A stretch of DNA of 64,000 nucleotides from Eopsaltria australis (taxonomy: Eukaryota > Chordata > Aves > Passeriformes > Petroicidae), in contig JAVTVJ010000040.1 in the NCBI GenBank assembly GCA_034509425.1, positions 3,031,501 to 3,095,500 on the forward strand, in the 5' to 3' direction. Positions 23,601 to 36,743 of this stretch are shown in pieces (position 1 is the first letter of the stretch; every line of letters begins with the position of its first letter). The translations under genes were made by a program, and so were the position numbers. The notes beneath the pieces are model-generated. The model saw only the letters and a program-made list of their open reading frames with translations. It had not been told where the DNA came from and did no database searches.

Positions 23601-26600
23601 TTTTAAGGAAAGTCTTTGTTCTGGGGCTCCCTGAAGCCAATATACTGAACTATTCAAAGGACCATGGATTGGCAGGTGAAGTCGACAGGGGGCCATTTGA
23701 AGAACGAGTTTCTGGCAGCAACGCTGGTTTAAAGCAGTTGCTGCCACCTCCCTTTTTCTACCTGCTGACATATTTACCTTCCCCCACCCCAGTTTTCTCC
23801 AGTGATAAAGACACAAGGACTTGTACAGTTGTGAGAAAAATGGACCAAGGAATTATTCTGGCTGTAAAGTACCCTCTCTGGGAACTCTTCCACAAGTATT
23901 AACTAAACGCTTATAAACAGTTCTGAGGCAGGGAACACTGTGGCCGTGATTTAATAAACAAGGAGCAGGGACACACAGGCTACAGACACGACTGCAATCA
24001 TTCTGTGTCACTGCAGACTACTCACCCAGGAGGGCCTATGTCACATGTACCAGCACCACTCAGATTCCTTCACAGGGCTGCATGCAAATCACCTGTCAGC
24101 AATGGAAGGGACACCTGGTCTACCTTTAACACCCCAACAGTGCCCAGGAATTGTCCAAAAGAACACTGGATAAGTCAGGCCACAGCTGCTAGACACCCTC
24201 CCCAGCAGTGCAGTGTAGATATCCAGCACCTAAGGCCCCTGTGCCCAGGAGGCCAGCATCACTAGCCCAGCAGCTCAGAGACTGATTGCTGAAGGTGTTT
24301 TGTCTCCTCAGGTTAAAAAGAACAGCCTGGAGTGATCTCCACCATCTTTTAACGTAACCACTGTGTATCCATCTGCATCATCAGACATCTCAACACACTT
24401 TAAAGTCTGGTGCTAAGTGCCAGTTCTATCTGACTAAATGTTAACTCTGTTGCTGATGTCTGAAAGAGATTGATAAATATGTTGTAAATGTTGACTGGTT
24501 TTCTCCATGGACAGTAAAGGAAGCTCTGAGAGAACTGACTCAAACTCTGGCATGTGAAGATGGGTGAAAAACATGCCACCCCTGCTTCCTGCCCAGCGTC
24601 ATGCTGGAGGCAAAGGCCAATCATGAAATTTAGTTTGGATGTTCTCTCTTCCGAGTAAATGTGCTTGCCACAAAATGAGACCCACACGCTTACCTGGGTG
24701 TACTGACTGTGCAACAGCAACCACTTTGGTAACAAATGGTGTTGAAGGGCATTTGCTCAGCTGTGCTGCTATCACAGAGTCAGCCAGCATGGGCAGAAAG
24801 CCCATTCACACCAGCCTGTGTTTCACTTGGCTGGTAACTCCATGGACCTTATTTGCATGGAGTGTATTTCCCAAGAACACACTGGATCTTGATCTGATGA
24901 TAATAAGAAATGGATAAGCTCAGCATCTCCCCTGGTTCTTGCTTCCATTTACCAGCTCTCATTCAGAAATGTTCGACTCTTTTCCATACCTAGAAATTAT
25001 CTGTGAATTAAAATTAAACCCTGAGCTGGGTATTCTTCCCAGATGCTCCAAGATTTGATAGAAATGCATACACCAGGGCAACTAGGGAACCAAGGTTATA
25101 GCGTGCTTGTCCTAAAGAGCCCGGGTCAGATCCTTTGCATCTGCCAATCATTTCAAGTCAGAAGGTTTTAATGCATGGTTTTCCTGTGACCACCTATTTA
25201 GTCATGGCCATCCTAAACCAGCCACAGCACTGCCTGAAAGACAGCAGAATAAGGAAAGTGCATTTTTGTGTGGTGGCTGCACACAATATCCTTAGCAACT
25301 GAATGCAGCCACTCTGGCAGGGTATAAGAAACACCAGAGGTTTAGGTCCATGGAAATCAGTGGCAAGTTGAGAATGTGCCTTTTGTATGAAATTCTATAT
25401 AACATTGAAATCTCTTTCTTAAAAAAGAATTATTAACACAGGGTTCACTTATGCTGTGTTTCTTTTTTCTTCTTTTTTTTTTTTTTCGATGATAGAGAAC
25501 AGTGGAGAACTAAAAGAGGAGTCTACTGTTATCCCAGACTTTCTGACAAGACTTTTTTTCTAGCATAGGTACAGTTCAAGACTGTGCACCCTTTAGTTAC
25601 ATTTGGACATGCAAGTGTAAGCCTTTCCAAACACATGACCATGCTATGGTGCAACCCTTCTTGGCACAGAGCATACAGTTATTCTTGTCCAAGACCATCT
25701 GAGTGCCTCTGAAAGGCACTGCAGGCTAGCCAGCACAATCTTGCTTCCCGATGAAGAACAAAGACACTGTCTTAAATGTTACAGAGAGTCAGCTCATGTG
25801 CTTTTATCACTACAGGAGAGGTGCTGTTTGGAAGTACCAGCACAGTGGCAAAGTAGTGGATAAACTGTCCTTAACATGAAGTACTTTCCTCAACAACCTA
25901 AGTAGCATACAGGTAATTTGTCTCTTTCTGCAAGTTATGACAAGTCCAATGACTCTGAACCCTACCTTTGGTTTAAGGCACTGGAATTCTCATTCCATAA
26001 ACCCTCTAGCATGCACATTCCTGTAATACAATAAATTCCTTTCCCCTGCTTATTGCATAGGCATTTATGCTACATTTAAATATAGAAATAATGTATCTAT
26101 ATTAATGAATAGTCTCCAGAATAGTATCATGACATCAGAGGGTTATCCTTCGATGGCATGAAATTAATAGGGTCAGTGGAAGGAGCAGCTTTATGGTAAG
26201 CAAGGGAACTATTGCTGCAAATAGGGCTCGTGATTCCTAAATATAAATAAATCCAGATAATTTTCCTTTTCCAAGTTATTCTTTACAATTTTTTTCCACC
26301 CCATGCATCTAAAGAGAACATCTCTATTACAGTATCATATTCCACAAGAAGGAAAATTACTTCATCAGCAATTCTGGAATCCACCATGTTATTAATTGCA
26401 TCTCAAACCACATTTGGCAAACCAAAAACGCTTGGAGGAATCCTGGACAAGTAGTTGGACAGAAGTCGACTTATAATTACATAAAAATGTTATGCTGGGA
26501 AGTAAGTTGCTTGCGAATTAACTATTAAGGATAGACCATTTTTCATCAAAATCTTGCTTGCATCCAGTCCTTTACACCAAAGGAAAATGAGGAACAAATG

Positions 26601-27889
26601 GACTATATTCCACAACGGGTGAAAATCATCTCAACTACACTAGAGCAGCTCCACTGCAGCCCAGTACAGACACAATAGCAAGAAACTGTCACTAGATGAT
26701 GTCAAAGAGAAATAAATTTTAAAGATTAGATTTTATTTTAAATAAATAATAAAGTGAGCAACCTGACAAAGTGGGTTGTCTTCATTACTTAATGCCTTTA
26801 AAACAAGATTAAATGGCTTCCTGAAAATAAGCTTCGGCACATTCATTTAGGACATGACAACTGTGCAGGAATTACTGGGTGAATTTCTGTTACCAATGTT
26901 CTGCTGAAGATAAAGCTATGTGATAGTAACAAATTTAGGTTTTAAATTCTATAAATATGGGAAATGTGACCCACCACTACTTATGATATGATAAAAGAAC
27001 TCCCTCAACAACTAATTAGAAAAGGAAAATTAGTTTTAAAGGTTATTAACAGAGTTTTTCATTATTCAAGTACAATTCTTTTCTGCTGTCACCCTCCTAT
27101 CCCCACTCTTATTCAGAACACTAATATACAAGCCTATTTCAAGACAAGACCAAATTAATGTGGGACTGACCTTGTGCATGAATGGAAAACAAGCCTGAGT
27201 TCCTATAAACCTTTCAAACTTTCATTCCATCTCCTTCCCAGTTTGCACGGAGGAGTCTATTTTACAACTTTATCCATGTAATGATCCTGCAGACTGCTTC
27301 TTCATGCCAGAATTTCTCTTTGAAGTTTGCTCTCCCATTAGTGTTTCAGTGTAGGTATTCAAACTGATGGCGCAAGCACAGCAGAACTCCAGAACTGTCC
27401 ATGTTCCATCAAATACAGTTGTTTCATGTTGCTCGTGATTTACAGGCTCAATTAATGCTCAAAAGAAGAAGAGCACATCTTGGTGGAGCATCCCCCTTCC
27501 ACACACACGCACACCCCCTCCTCCCCTTTTTTTTTTCCTTTTTTTTCAGTACAAACCAGCGCTCTCAGGGTTTTGTTGGACATTGTGCAGGATGGCTTTG
27601 CCAAGTAGAATGGAACACACTTAATACTTTTCCTTTATAATCTTTGCAATAAATCAGCTACCACTCCACTTACACAAGAACGGCCATTAGTGTCCTGTCC
27701 CCTCCCCCAGCACTTCCCGAATTTTAAACAAAGTAGGAATAAACTGAAGCTGAGCAGAGCCAGCAAGCCCAGTAAATCAGTTTAATGAGAACTGAATCAA
27801 TCGTATGAAGTCCACTACTGAACAAATAAGGTGGACAGGAGAGGCTGAGCTTGCCGTGGAGGTACTGGGGATGGGGAAGCAGGGCTCAC
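23601..27889. other. Non-coding stretch; one weak minus-strand exon candidate
   Basis: Mostly AT-rich. At 24,694-24,768 there is a minus-strand segment with a strong donor (CCAG|GTAAGC) and an open frame in phase with the upstream exon at 57,375-57,412, but its acceptor is poor (see findings). Pyrimidine runs lie at about 25,460-25,488 and 27,529-27,548. No other support for genes. Confidence 0.4.
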
Positions 27890-28135
27890 ATACTTCATTT
27901 TCAGCAGTGACGCACGTCTGTTGTGAACACTCTGTCCTTTAAAATCACATTCGCCGCAGCTCGCTGCTGAATTCCTTGTTTAGATTTGGCTGTTTCCTCT
28001 CCTGCTTGTGGTTTAGCTCCTCCATGTTTTCCCACAGAAGTGGAGTTTTCTGTTTACCCGTTTTCACCACTTGTCTCCTCTGAGATTCACTTTGACTCTC
28101 TGTTTATCCTTCTCAGGTCTTCCCTATTTTCCACA
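27890..28135. promoter_or_regulatory. Candidate conserved enhancer block
   Basis: Contains CpGs (GTGACGCACGTC, ATTCGCCGCAGCTCGC) unusual for the surrounding DNA, a TGTTTAC forkhead-type site near 28,050 and CTTTAAAATC. It ends where the TA/CA microsatellite begins. No open frame or splice pair. Assigned from texture only. Confidence 0.27.
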
Positions 28136-28163
28136 TTTACTGTAAGTGAATATATCTACATCT

Positions 28164-28206
28164 AGATATATATATATATACATACACACACACATACACA
28201 CACATT
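28164..28206. repeat. TA/CA microsatellite
   Basis: An (AT)n run of about eight units passes into interrupted (CA)n units. It is short and likely length-variable between individuals. Confidence 0.9.
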
Positions 28207-30974
28207 ATACTGTTCCATTATAAAGTCAGAAAGTGAATAATTATGTATTTTAAGGAATGCAGAGTATTAAAGAAACCGCAAACTTTTGTGTGTGACAGCA
28301 TGTAGACTCTGGACATTCAGCATTAAAAGGGCCTTGCCGAAAGTGTAAACACCCACCCACCAAAAGAATTCTAAAAAAACAAAGAAAACAAGCCAAAACC
28401 AACCAAACCAAACCAAAGCACAGTGCTTCAAATGTTCTTTTTTCCAAACCAGAGGCAGTAACTTGCACAAATGGGGCCAAGTATGGATTTTCTCAAAGGG
28501 GACTAGGAGGCTTTTTACTTCATATACATCAGTCCCTGTCTTGGGGAATTTTTGTTCACTTGGTCTCATGCACTAAGGAAAAGGAGCTGTTAAAATGGTT
28601 AATGAACAAAATTGGGATTTAGTACATCCCCTTTGCACAGGGCTGTGATACCGTCCTGCTCCAGCTAAAAAAACTGATGGGCAAAGGAGTGCATGGCCCT
28701 GCCATTCAGATCACCTGTGTGTCTTCCTCAGGACTGCCAAACCTCCTTCACTTGGGAGTCGGTAACACAACCTCATCCCATCCCAGATATCCCAACCCCA
28801 GTCTGAACTCTTTCCTCCTTGAAACAGTCATCCCTTCTCAAAATTAAGGGCAGAAATATGGGTCACATTTTCTCTTCTGTCTTCTTACTTCCCCCAGTAT
28901 GTAAGCAGAGCCCATTTGTGAGATCCTGCTATCGTGAGTGCCAAAGCTTGGACCACGATGGAAGCCTTTAGAGCTTATTTGTGAATGTGGTCCTGTTTCC
29001 AGAACATCACTGTGAGTCTAAAAAAAGAGTGTACTTTGATTCATCACTCTGAAACACTTCAGGATGATCCAGCCATACTTTTAATTCCCTCAGGTCAGTT
29101 AGTGAAGTCCACTAGAGCATCCAGTGCTTCTTCTCTGCCAGTGCATCGATTTCTCAGGTGCACTATTGCCCATGAAAAATTTGAGTATCTGTTAAATTTC
29201 CAGACTTGGCAATAGGAAAACCTATTGCCACTGTCACCCCTCCACCATCTGCATGGATTCTGGGAAAAGGCAACTAATTAACATTGCTAATTAGAGAGAC
29301 AGACAGGGCCACTTTGCACCCTCTTGCCCTGCTTTCTCCTTTCCCAGTACAAAAGAGAGAAGAGGACACACCCAGAGCTGCCGATCTGACCTCGGAATTG
29401 GAGACCCTCTGCCACTGCAGGCAGAGTAGAGACCATTCTGCCCAGTTAAGGGTAACAGGTGCTCCTTAGGTGTTTATGAGCGCAATATTTAAGCATGTTA
29501 AGATGGTGTGTATCAGAGGAGGTGAGGAACAGAATGTATTCATTAGAGTAAGTTTGGAAAACCTGCTTATCTACCATCTGCTTGTACTTCATGCAAGACC
29601 AGTGTTGTGAGCTCTTTAGGATTCAACTGTAGATCTTACATGATAGGCTTTTCAAAAAGCCTTCTATTTAAAAAAAAATTATGATTTTGTGGAAATCTCA
29701 GTTGTTGTGAAAGAAAGAAATTAGGTGTCTAGTCTTGGTGACAAAGAAAAGCCTGAAACAGAAATCTATTAGCACCAAGCCCAGAACTCATAATACTATT
29801 TTCATAACCTGTGATTTTTAAGACAACTTCATGGCCTGACTTACCGTTCTTGAAATCTAGAGTTTGATAATATTACAAGTGATAATCTAAACCTCCCCAT
29901 ATTCTCTGAACTGATTTTAATTTTTTCTTGGCTTTTTTTGTAGATAAAATATTTTGTCATAATATCCTAAGACATAATAAACTCCATTCTCCAACCCCTA
30001 GACCAATGCTTTGCTCTCCACTGCATTTAACAGCTCATTTCTAGTGAAGCCTGTGGTTTTCTGACAAAGCAAGTGTACTGCGTCTGCTGTTAACAGTAAA
30101 AAAACCCAAACCCAAATGATAAAAAAAAAATGAATGCAAAGCAAATGACACTAGCAAATATGCAGTTTCAAGCTTCTGCTATACAAAAGCACATTGAAGA
30201 GCTCAAGATATAGAACGTTAATTAGGACTATATTTGAATTTTTTTGGGTCCCTGGTGTTTTCTCTGTCTCTTCTCCTGCCTAATGGGTATTTAAAATACC
30301 TAAGATGACCTATGGATTCAAATAATAAAAAGAAATGAGCAGTTAGAAAAACAAACAAAAAAGGAAATTAAAACTAAGGCCTTGGCACCACTAAGTCACT
30401 ATTCATTCTAAATGGTTACATATATCTCTAATCTTTGTAAAAAGAGAGAAGAAAAGGTACTGCATTTAAAATAGAACAATAGGAGTCATAAACTGTAGTT
30501 TCAAAGAGCTTGGAAAAGATATTTCACTGGAAGGTTGTTCTTTTCTTTCCACCCTTACCAAAACTTTGCAGGCATCAGGAAAACATGAATCCAAAAATTA
30601 TTTATTGTAACAGACTGGTCATAGCCACCAGTGGGTCAGTCAGATCCAAAGACCTCTGTAATGACAGTCTCTCTGTTGATTTCATGACTTTGGATCCAGA
30701 CCAATGTTTGTGCATTTCTTTCAAGGAACAGTTTTTCCAAATAAACTGGGATTTTTTTGGAATCATTCCAAGGGCTACGTGACACTTTCGAGAGTTTATA
30801 TTCATCCAAGTGACTTTGAGGAGCCAGTTCTCCTATTTTACATGGAAAAAGCTTGGCAGAGGACAGGAGGGAATAGAAAGCACTGTGTGAATCCATCCAG
30901 ACATTTCTAGACCCTTCTTTGAAAGGTGTCCCTCAGATTCTATGTCACAGGCAAGGCAGGCAGCAGCACACCAT
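28207..30974. other. Non-coding stretch with low-complexity A/C run
   Basis: An A/C-rich low-complexity run lies at about 28,372-28,420. A 15-bp palindrome (GGTATTTAAAATACC) sits at 30,286-30,300. A plus-strand acceptor look-alike with a long T-tract ends at about 29,942 without an adjacent donor. No gene called. Confidence 0.45.
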
Positions 30975-31068
30975 CCCTTCCCTTCCCTTCCCTTCCCTTC
31001 CCTTCCCTTCCCTTCCCTTCCCTTCCCTTCCCTTCCCTTCCCTTCCCTTCCCTTCCCTTCCCTTCCCT
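30975..31068. repeat. Pure (CCCTT)n / (AAGGG)n pentanucleotide array
   Basis: About 19 uninterrupted copies of a 5-bp unit, CCCTT on the plus strand and AAGGG on the minus strand. The apparent repetitive peptides in overlapping frames are products of the array. The perfect purine-pyrimidine asymmetry allows triplex or G-quadruplex folding of the AAGGG strand, and the purity implies a young, mutable tract. Confidence 0.97.
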
Positions 31069-34000
31069 CTTTCCTGAGGAGCCAACACAACCTACTGAAT
31101 GGTTACGGAGAGGGAATTAGTTTCACCGCGCCCCTGAGAGATTTTTTAGGGCTGGGGACTTGGCTAGTGTTCCACTGTCCAGAGAGGGGCAGGAGGGAGT
31201 TTGCCTGCTACAGGGTGATCACAGGTGGGGTGAACCCAGCATCTTTCTGTCCTTTCTGCCTGCAGGCCTGTGTAGGGAATGCCCACATTAGGGGCATTGG
31301 CTTAGTGTGGTGATCCCAAACAACCTCTGCAGCCCCCTGGGCACCACACATCTCCAGAGCTGCAAGTCATGCATTCCTCCAGTTGGCTTCTGGTGCCAAA
31401 TTTTTCAGAAGTGCTGAATGTCTTAGGCTGGAGTGGTCCTACTGTTGCTGGAGCTCATGTGGTAGCTGAACAAGTCCTCAGCCAACACCAAGCAGAGGGA
31501 GGGGAGGCAGAAAGGTGATGTAACATCCTCCTGATCTTTCACTTTCCCTGCGTGCTGGGAGGTTCAGTGGGGCACGCTGTCTCTCAACATTGAAAAACTG
31601 AGTATCTCTCATCAGTATCTCTCTCTTTACTAGAAATAAAGGCCACCACATGCCTCACCATCCTCAGAAGAAATGTAAAAGGCTAAAGTCATTACTTTTG
31701 CTTCCCCACAAAGCAATCTGGTAACTGCTCTAAAGCATGCAGAAGCAAAAATTAAACACACGTTCTCCCAGTCATGGGATGTAATTAGAGATATGGCTGA
31801 AGAACAGAAGTCCTACTCACTAGCTGCAAACACAATTTTTTTAGTGCTTGGAAACCCTTGTGATATGTTTAAAATAAATATCCAGCTACAAAAATACTGT
31901 TAATATTAAAATTATGTGAAAGAATTCTTGGCAGACCTCTGGGATCTACCCAACTAACACTAGTACCAGAGTCCTTACAGATATATAATTAACACAGCTT
32001 GAAACATTCAGTACAAATGTTGAGCAGCCTGAAAATTTTAGTTTTACAGCAGTACTTCTGCACAGATGGAGTAATACCATGATTTGTTACAGCAGCAGCC
32101 TGATAGAATAGCAGTGAAGACACGACAACATCTTTACTAATTAAAGCACTAACTTCTGCACTCTGTTTTTCCTTCAGTGGACACAGAAAGATATTCAGGC
32201 CCCTCAGTATTCAGGTAGTCTTTATGCCCAATATCCTAGGGTAGTTATGTATTTAACCTCCACTGAAATCAAACTGTTTTGCTAGTGTGTGAGGGACTAT
32301 ATTTTGACTCTTTAGCAGCTTTTTATAGTATTCACTTAACAAATTTTCTGCCAAAAATCCAGGCCAAAAAGTCCTGCTGCATATGCAGCTAGCTGAATCT
32401 ACCACATTTACATTAGCTACTCCAAGCAGAAAATAGAACGTTCATAAAAAACCTAAAAGCATCTCGATTCAACAAAAGCTGTTCCATAGACCTGCTCTTA
32501 TTCACTTTACAATTTTGACTGCCTCTTGCAAGCACTACTGTGAATACTCAAAAGCACTTTTTCAAATGAAAGAAAATCAGAGCATCTAGTGTCGGCAAGC
32601 CTTGTAAAGTCCATACATGTTTACACTTGGCATCAGATTACACATATTTGACTTCTTGATTTACTGAGCACACTTGTGCTTTCCCTTCTTTTGTCAGAAA
32701 TAAAATACAGCTATTCTTAAGAGAAGTCCTTGTTTTTAAAAAGACCTAATTTGTAATGTATGTTAGGAGAGTTCACTTTTCGCCCCACCCAGAGAGAAGC
32801 CTGATCCAAATACCAGGGGAAAAAAAGAAAAACTCAGAAGAGGTTAATTTGGGTAACGGCAATGCCTGTTTGCAAGATGTAGCAAAAGAGAAAGACAGAG
32901 AAAGAGGACAGACAGTGAAGTCCTTGGACAGGTTTGGGTTTTTTTTGCTGCATCACAAAAGCAATTCTGCTGAAATCTTACTCGGAACATTGCCTGAGTA
33001 AAAAAGAGAAACACAGTTCTTAAATTATTTTGTACTTTCCATGTAGAGGAACAGTCAGAACTGTATGGGGTTTTACGCCTTCTTAGTAGCCAGCTTATAA
33101 ACAGTGCAGCTACCAGTCTTTCCATAGGAAAAACAGTGTTCTGAGGATGATGATAACATGACTAACTGCCTGAGCTTCAGAGGCACAGAAAGCCTTCTAC
33201 CTGAATAAGGTGTGGTGTCAGGTCAGACAACTGGCAATTAATAAACATTAGATGAGATTCAGGAATCCGAGAATAGTCTTACACAAGTGAAAATTTTGCA
33301 CAAGTTTACCTTTCTCCTTCTTATTTCCATGATTCTTCAAAAAGAATATTACATTAAATCAGATGAAAGGGAAGGGGTTTTATTTGAACAATGTGTGTTA
33401 ACAAGCCATCAAGTGGAACATTGGTACATAAGTGTTTGAGAATCAAACTCATAAAGATAGCAATAGCCACAACAAAGTGGATAACTAGGTGAGACCTGAA
33501 ATTTTCAACATGCTTTTATGGATATTTATATGCAGGAAAAGGAAACTCATCCAAATGTAGAAATCAGGTCAAATAAAAACAGTCGTGTGATTTCCAAGCC
33601 AGTTCAGCTTTGCCCTATCATTGATCATTATGCAAATGAAAAGCAAGATAAATCAAACACCATTTGTTCCTGCTAATAATTTGAAGGAAAACCATAATCC
33701 AAACCATTTTTTTCCAACTGTAACAAAGCAGAACTGCCTCAGAACATGGCTTGACGCCCTCTGCACACAGCCAACCTAAAATCAGCCCAAAATAAACTAT
33801 TTATGAGCAAGTAAACAAACAAAACACTCGGTTATGAATCCTACTATCTCTCTAAATTGCCTGACAAATGAGTATACTTTGCTTTGCTGCCATGGGCAAT
33901 TCTACTGAAGGTTTGCAGTACTGGAGCCTTACGTATATCTCCCTTCATCTAAACACAATATATTCCTCTAGATGGAAAAAGAAAGAGAAAAAAATGCTTT

Positions 34001-36708
34001 ATATATGCAATACATTGAACCTATAATTTTTTCCTTTTGTCCTAAGTGTGCCAACCCCACAGCATTTCTCAGACATTTCCTGCAGTACCTTGTCGAGAAA
34101 TAATGATTCTCACATGCAGCTTCTTTCATAAATCTATCACAGTTCATTATCGAACTACCAGTGACAGAGAAATGTGTATCTTCTTATTTTCATGACCTTA
34201 ATGTTGGATGCTGTTGTTCTGAGCTAATGTGAGTGCATGAAACAAATTCAGGTCCACATAACATCTTCCTGATAATGTTGCAATTGATAAACTCTAAATC
34301 AACTTCTTGTTATTTTTGTATGTGCTGTGAAATTGGTGATGGCTTAAAAATTTACATTAATTCATGATCTTGCCTCAAAATTTCATGATTGAAAATAAAA
34401 TCCACTATCTCAATACATGGCCAAGTTGTACTTCTCCCAATTTAAATTTTGCCATTTTTTCCGAGTCAGAACATAGGACCAGATTTGTAAGAGGACACAG
34501 ACAAAACCTGAATACATTATTTGCAGAAGCTCATATAAAAGAAAATTTTGATATTTTATTTTCAGCTGGAGATGTAAAATATCCTCATGGGATTGCTATT
34601 AAGCTGTGATTTGGGACCCCTACATTCAATTTGAAGAGTTATTATTTAGACTTACAGCCTATCACAATAAATAGTTGTCTTATGCCTTCTCAGGAGCTCT
34701 CTTTAGGTGGTTGGAAATCTCTGCTTGGCCAGTCACCCCTACACTGGAGCAAACTGTAGCTTTGTTATTCATCACTTTTTCCTCATCTAAGAGATGCTAG
34801 ACCAGTAGTATAGCATGTCATGCAAACAGCTTGTAGAAACAGGGAAACCACATTTTAAATTATATATATTAGGGTTCATTTAATGAGTTTCAAAGAATTT
34901 TTCCCATCTGTTTTATTAGATTTTGGAAAATAAACTGTGTGACCTACTGATGAAATCCAAAATAGGAAGGTAACTATAGTTGCTTGTTTATATATGAAGA
35001 ACAAGCATGTTTCTCTTTAGATTAGCAAAAGACAAATAGATTTATTGTATTAAAAGTTTTTTTATTGCTGATGTGCAATCATTTTAGCAACTGAGCTGTG
35101 CACTTGAATTTTGAGATGCTGCTTGTCTGCTTTAATCATCACATTAATTATAGTTTTATGCTGAACTCTCTGGAACACAGAGATGTTACTATAGTAGAAG
35201 AGGTCACATCCTAAAGGAGCCTTCCGCATTGGGAATTTTGATGGCATACATGGAGGAGTGCACACAGAGCCTGTGAGCAAAAATCCCAAACTACTCTAAA
35301 ATTTTATTTAAACATTTTCAAACAGAGATGCACTAACTGCACTTCTGAAGGGATGTCCTGAAAATGTGGATTCAACTGCTTAGAAGCCAGAGCTGCCATG
35401 GTACACATTCCTGTGGTGGCTACTGCTTGGCCAACACCAGGCATCATTCCTAAATCCCTGTAATCTTGCACTGTCTGAGAAGGTTTGCAATTTGATCATA
35501 GCTTCTGCAAGGAAGCTCCTTGGAAACAGGAAGCTGTGTAAGTCCATGCACACCAGCTAAGGATCAATGACTCTCTCTACCCTGCAGAAAACAACTCATG
35601 GGAAGCTCACTGATATCTATTTTGCACTTCCACCACTGGAGTGCTGTACGAGCTGAGGACCTGTGAAGCTTTTTCTCCCAGCTCATATTTTGTCCCTTTT
35701 AGTAACATTAATTTCCCAATGTCTGTTGGCATAAATTTAAACTAAACAGAAAGGGTATTTTCAGTTTCTTCATCATCAGGATGAAAAGACGAAAATGTCT
35801 ATTTATGGGAGCCTCCCCAAAAGCTTGTGTGAGACAGGTGCAGAAAGAAACAGTCTGTGTCTAAGCACTACAAGGGTCTGCAGGAGACACTTATAAAGTG
35901 TGCTATGTGTCTTGAGATTGTTCACCTATGGTTTCTGGTTAAAAGCTATAACCTTTAAAGTATTATTTCTATTCTAGGCAGGATGGAAACAGAGTAACTA
36001 GTATGCAAGACCTGAAACCAGTGAGCTTTGCAAGGTGTTTGTGGTTCAGATACTAAATTACAATTTGATTAACCTACTTAGCAAAATTCAGATGACAAAC
36101 ATAACTTTGGTGAAATTATTTTCTGAAAACAAAAACTTCTGCAGACTACTTAAGGATATTAAATACAGTTACAGTGATTTAATGAGTGTTTGGTTTCACT
36201 GCCACACTGGAAAATCAAATAAGAGTTTCAGTTTGAGCTTGAGTAAATTCTGATCAAAGTATTTTCAGTTTTATTTTAAGAAAGTTTATAATTTTTGTAT
36301 TGCTGAATTTTGTTTAAATTAGTAATGTAAAGTGCCTCCCTTGTACAAAGTCTGCATCATTTTCTTTGCCGAACTCAGTGACCGGCTTCACACATCAGCC
36401 TTTCACACTGCACCTCTACAGACAAAACATTTCAGTCGTTATATCTCCCTCCAATCCACCTGCTTAGCACTGGCCATGGGGCCAGTTCGTTTTGCCCTAG
36501 CATTTGACTCTTTTTGATGAGCTGGTGCCTGCAAGGCCTGCACCTTCCAGTCCCTTCCCTGCTGATGTGCAGTGCACACCTGATTGTAGTTTTTGGAGGG
36601 CAGCTGCTTCTAGCCCATCACAGCCAAGGCCTTTTGTGACCTATTTCACATTGCTGTGTGATGAGGACTGTGTAGCTTCACTGACTGTTTTGGTAGGCAC
36701 TATCTTAC
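31069..36708. other. Non-coding stretch, no gene seen
   Basis: GC is higher just after the microsatellite (31,100-31,560), then AT-rich DNA follows. No recognisable element, exon or RNA gene. Short open frames near 32,756 and 34,364 have no support. Confidence 0.45.
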
Positions 36709-36743
36709 CTGGAACCTCCAAGCCCCACTACAAAGAAAAGTAA
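36709..36743 (-). other. Weak candidate minus-strand microexon
   Basis: On the minus strand, a pyrimidine-rich tract with two possible AG ends (after CCTCAG at 36,744 or after TTTGTAG at 36,728) is followed within 35 or 19 nt by CCAG|GTAAGA, a near-consensus donor. In the longer form the segment is open when joined to the exon at 57,375-57,412. Strong decoy sites are expected by chance in 57 kb, and the encoded peptide is not recognisable. This is a prompt for RNA evidence and not a gene call. Confidence 0.15.

Noticed and set aside
25081..25142. tRNA-derived SINE head
   Set aside because: GAGCCCGGGTCAGATCC resembles a B box, but no A box or tail is present.
30926..31313. Proline/serine/leucine repeat proteins across the pentanucleotide array
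   Set aside because: Any 5-bp unit without stops gives a repetitive open frame; these are products of the microsatellite.
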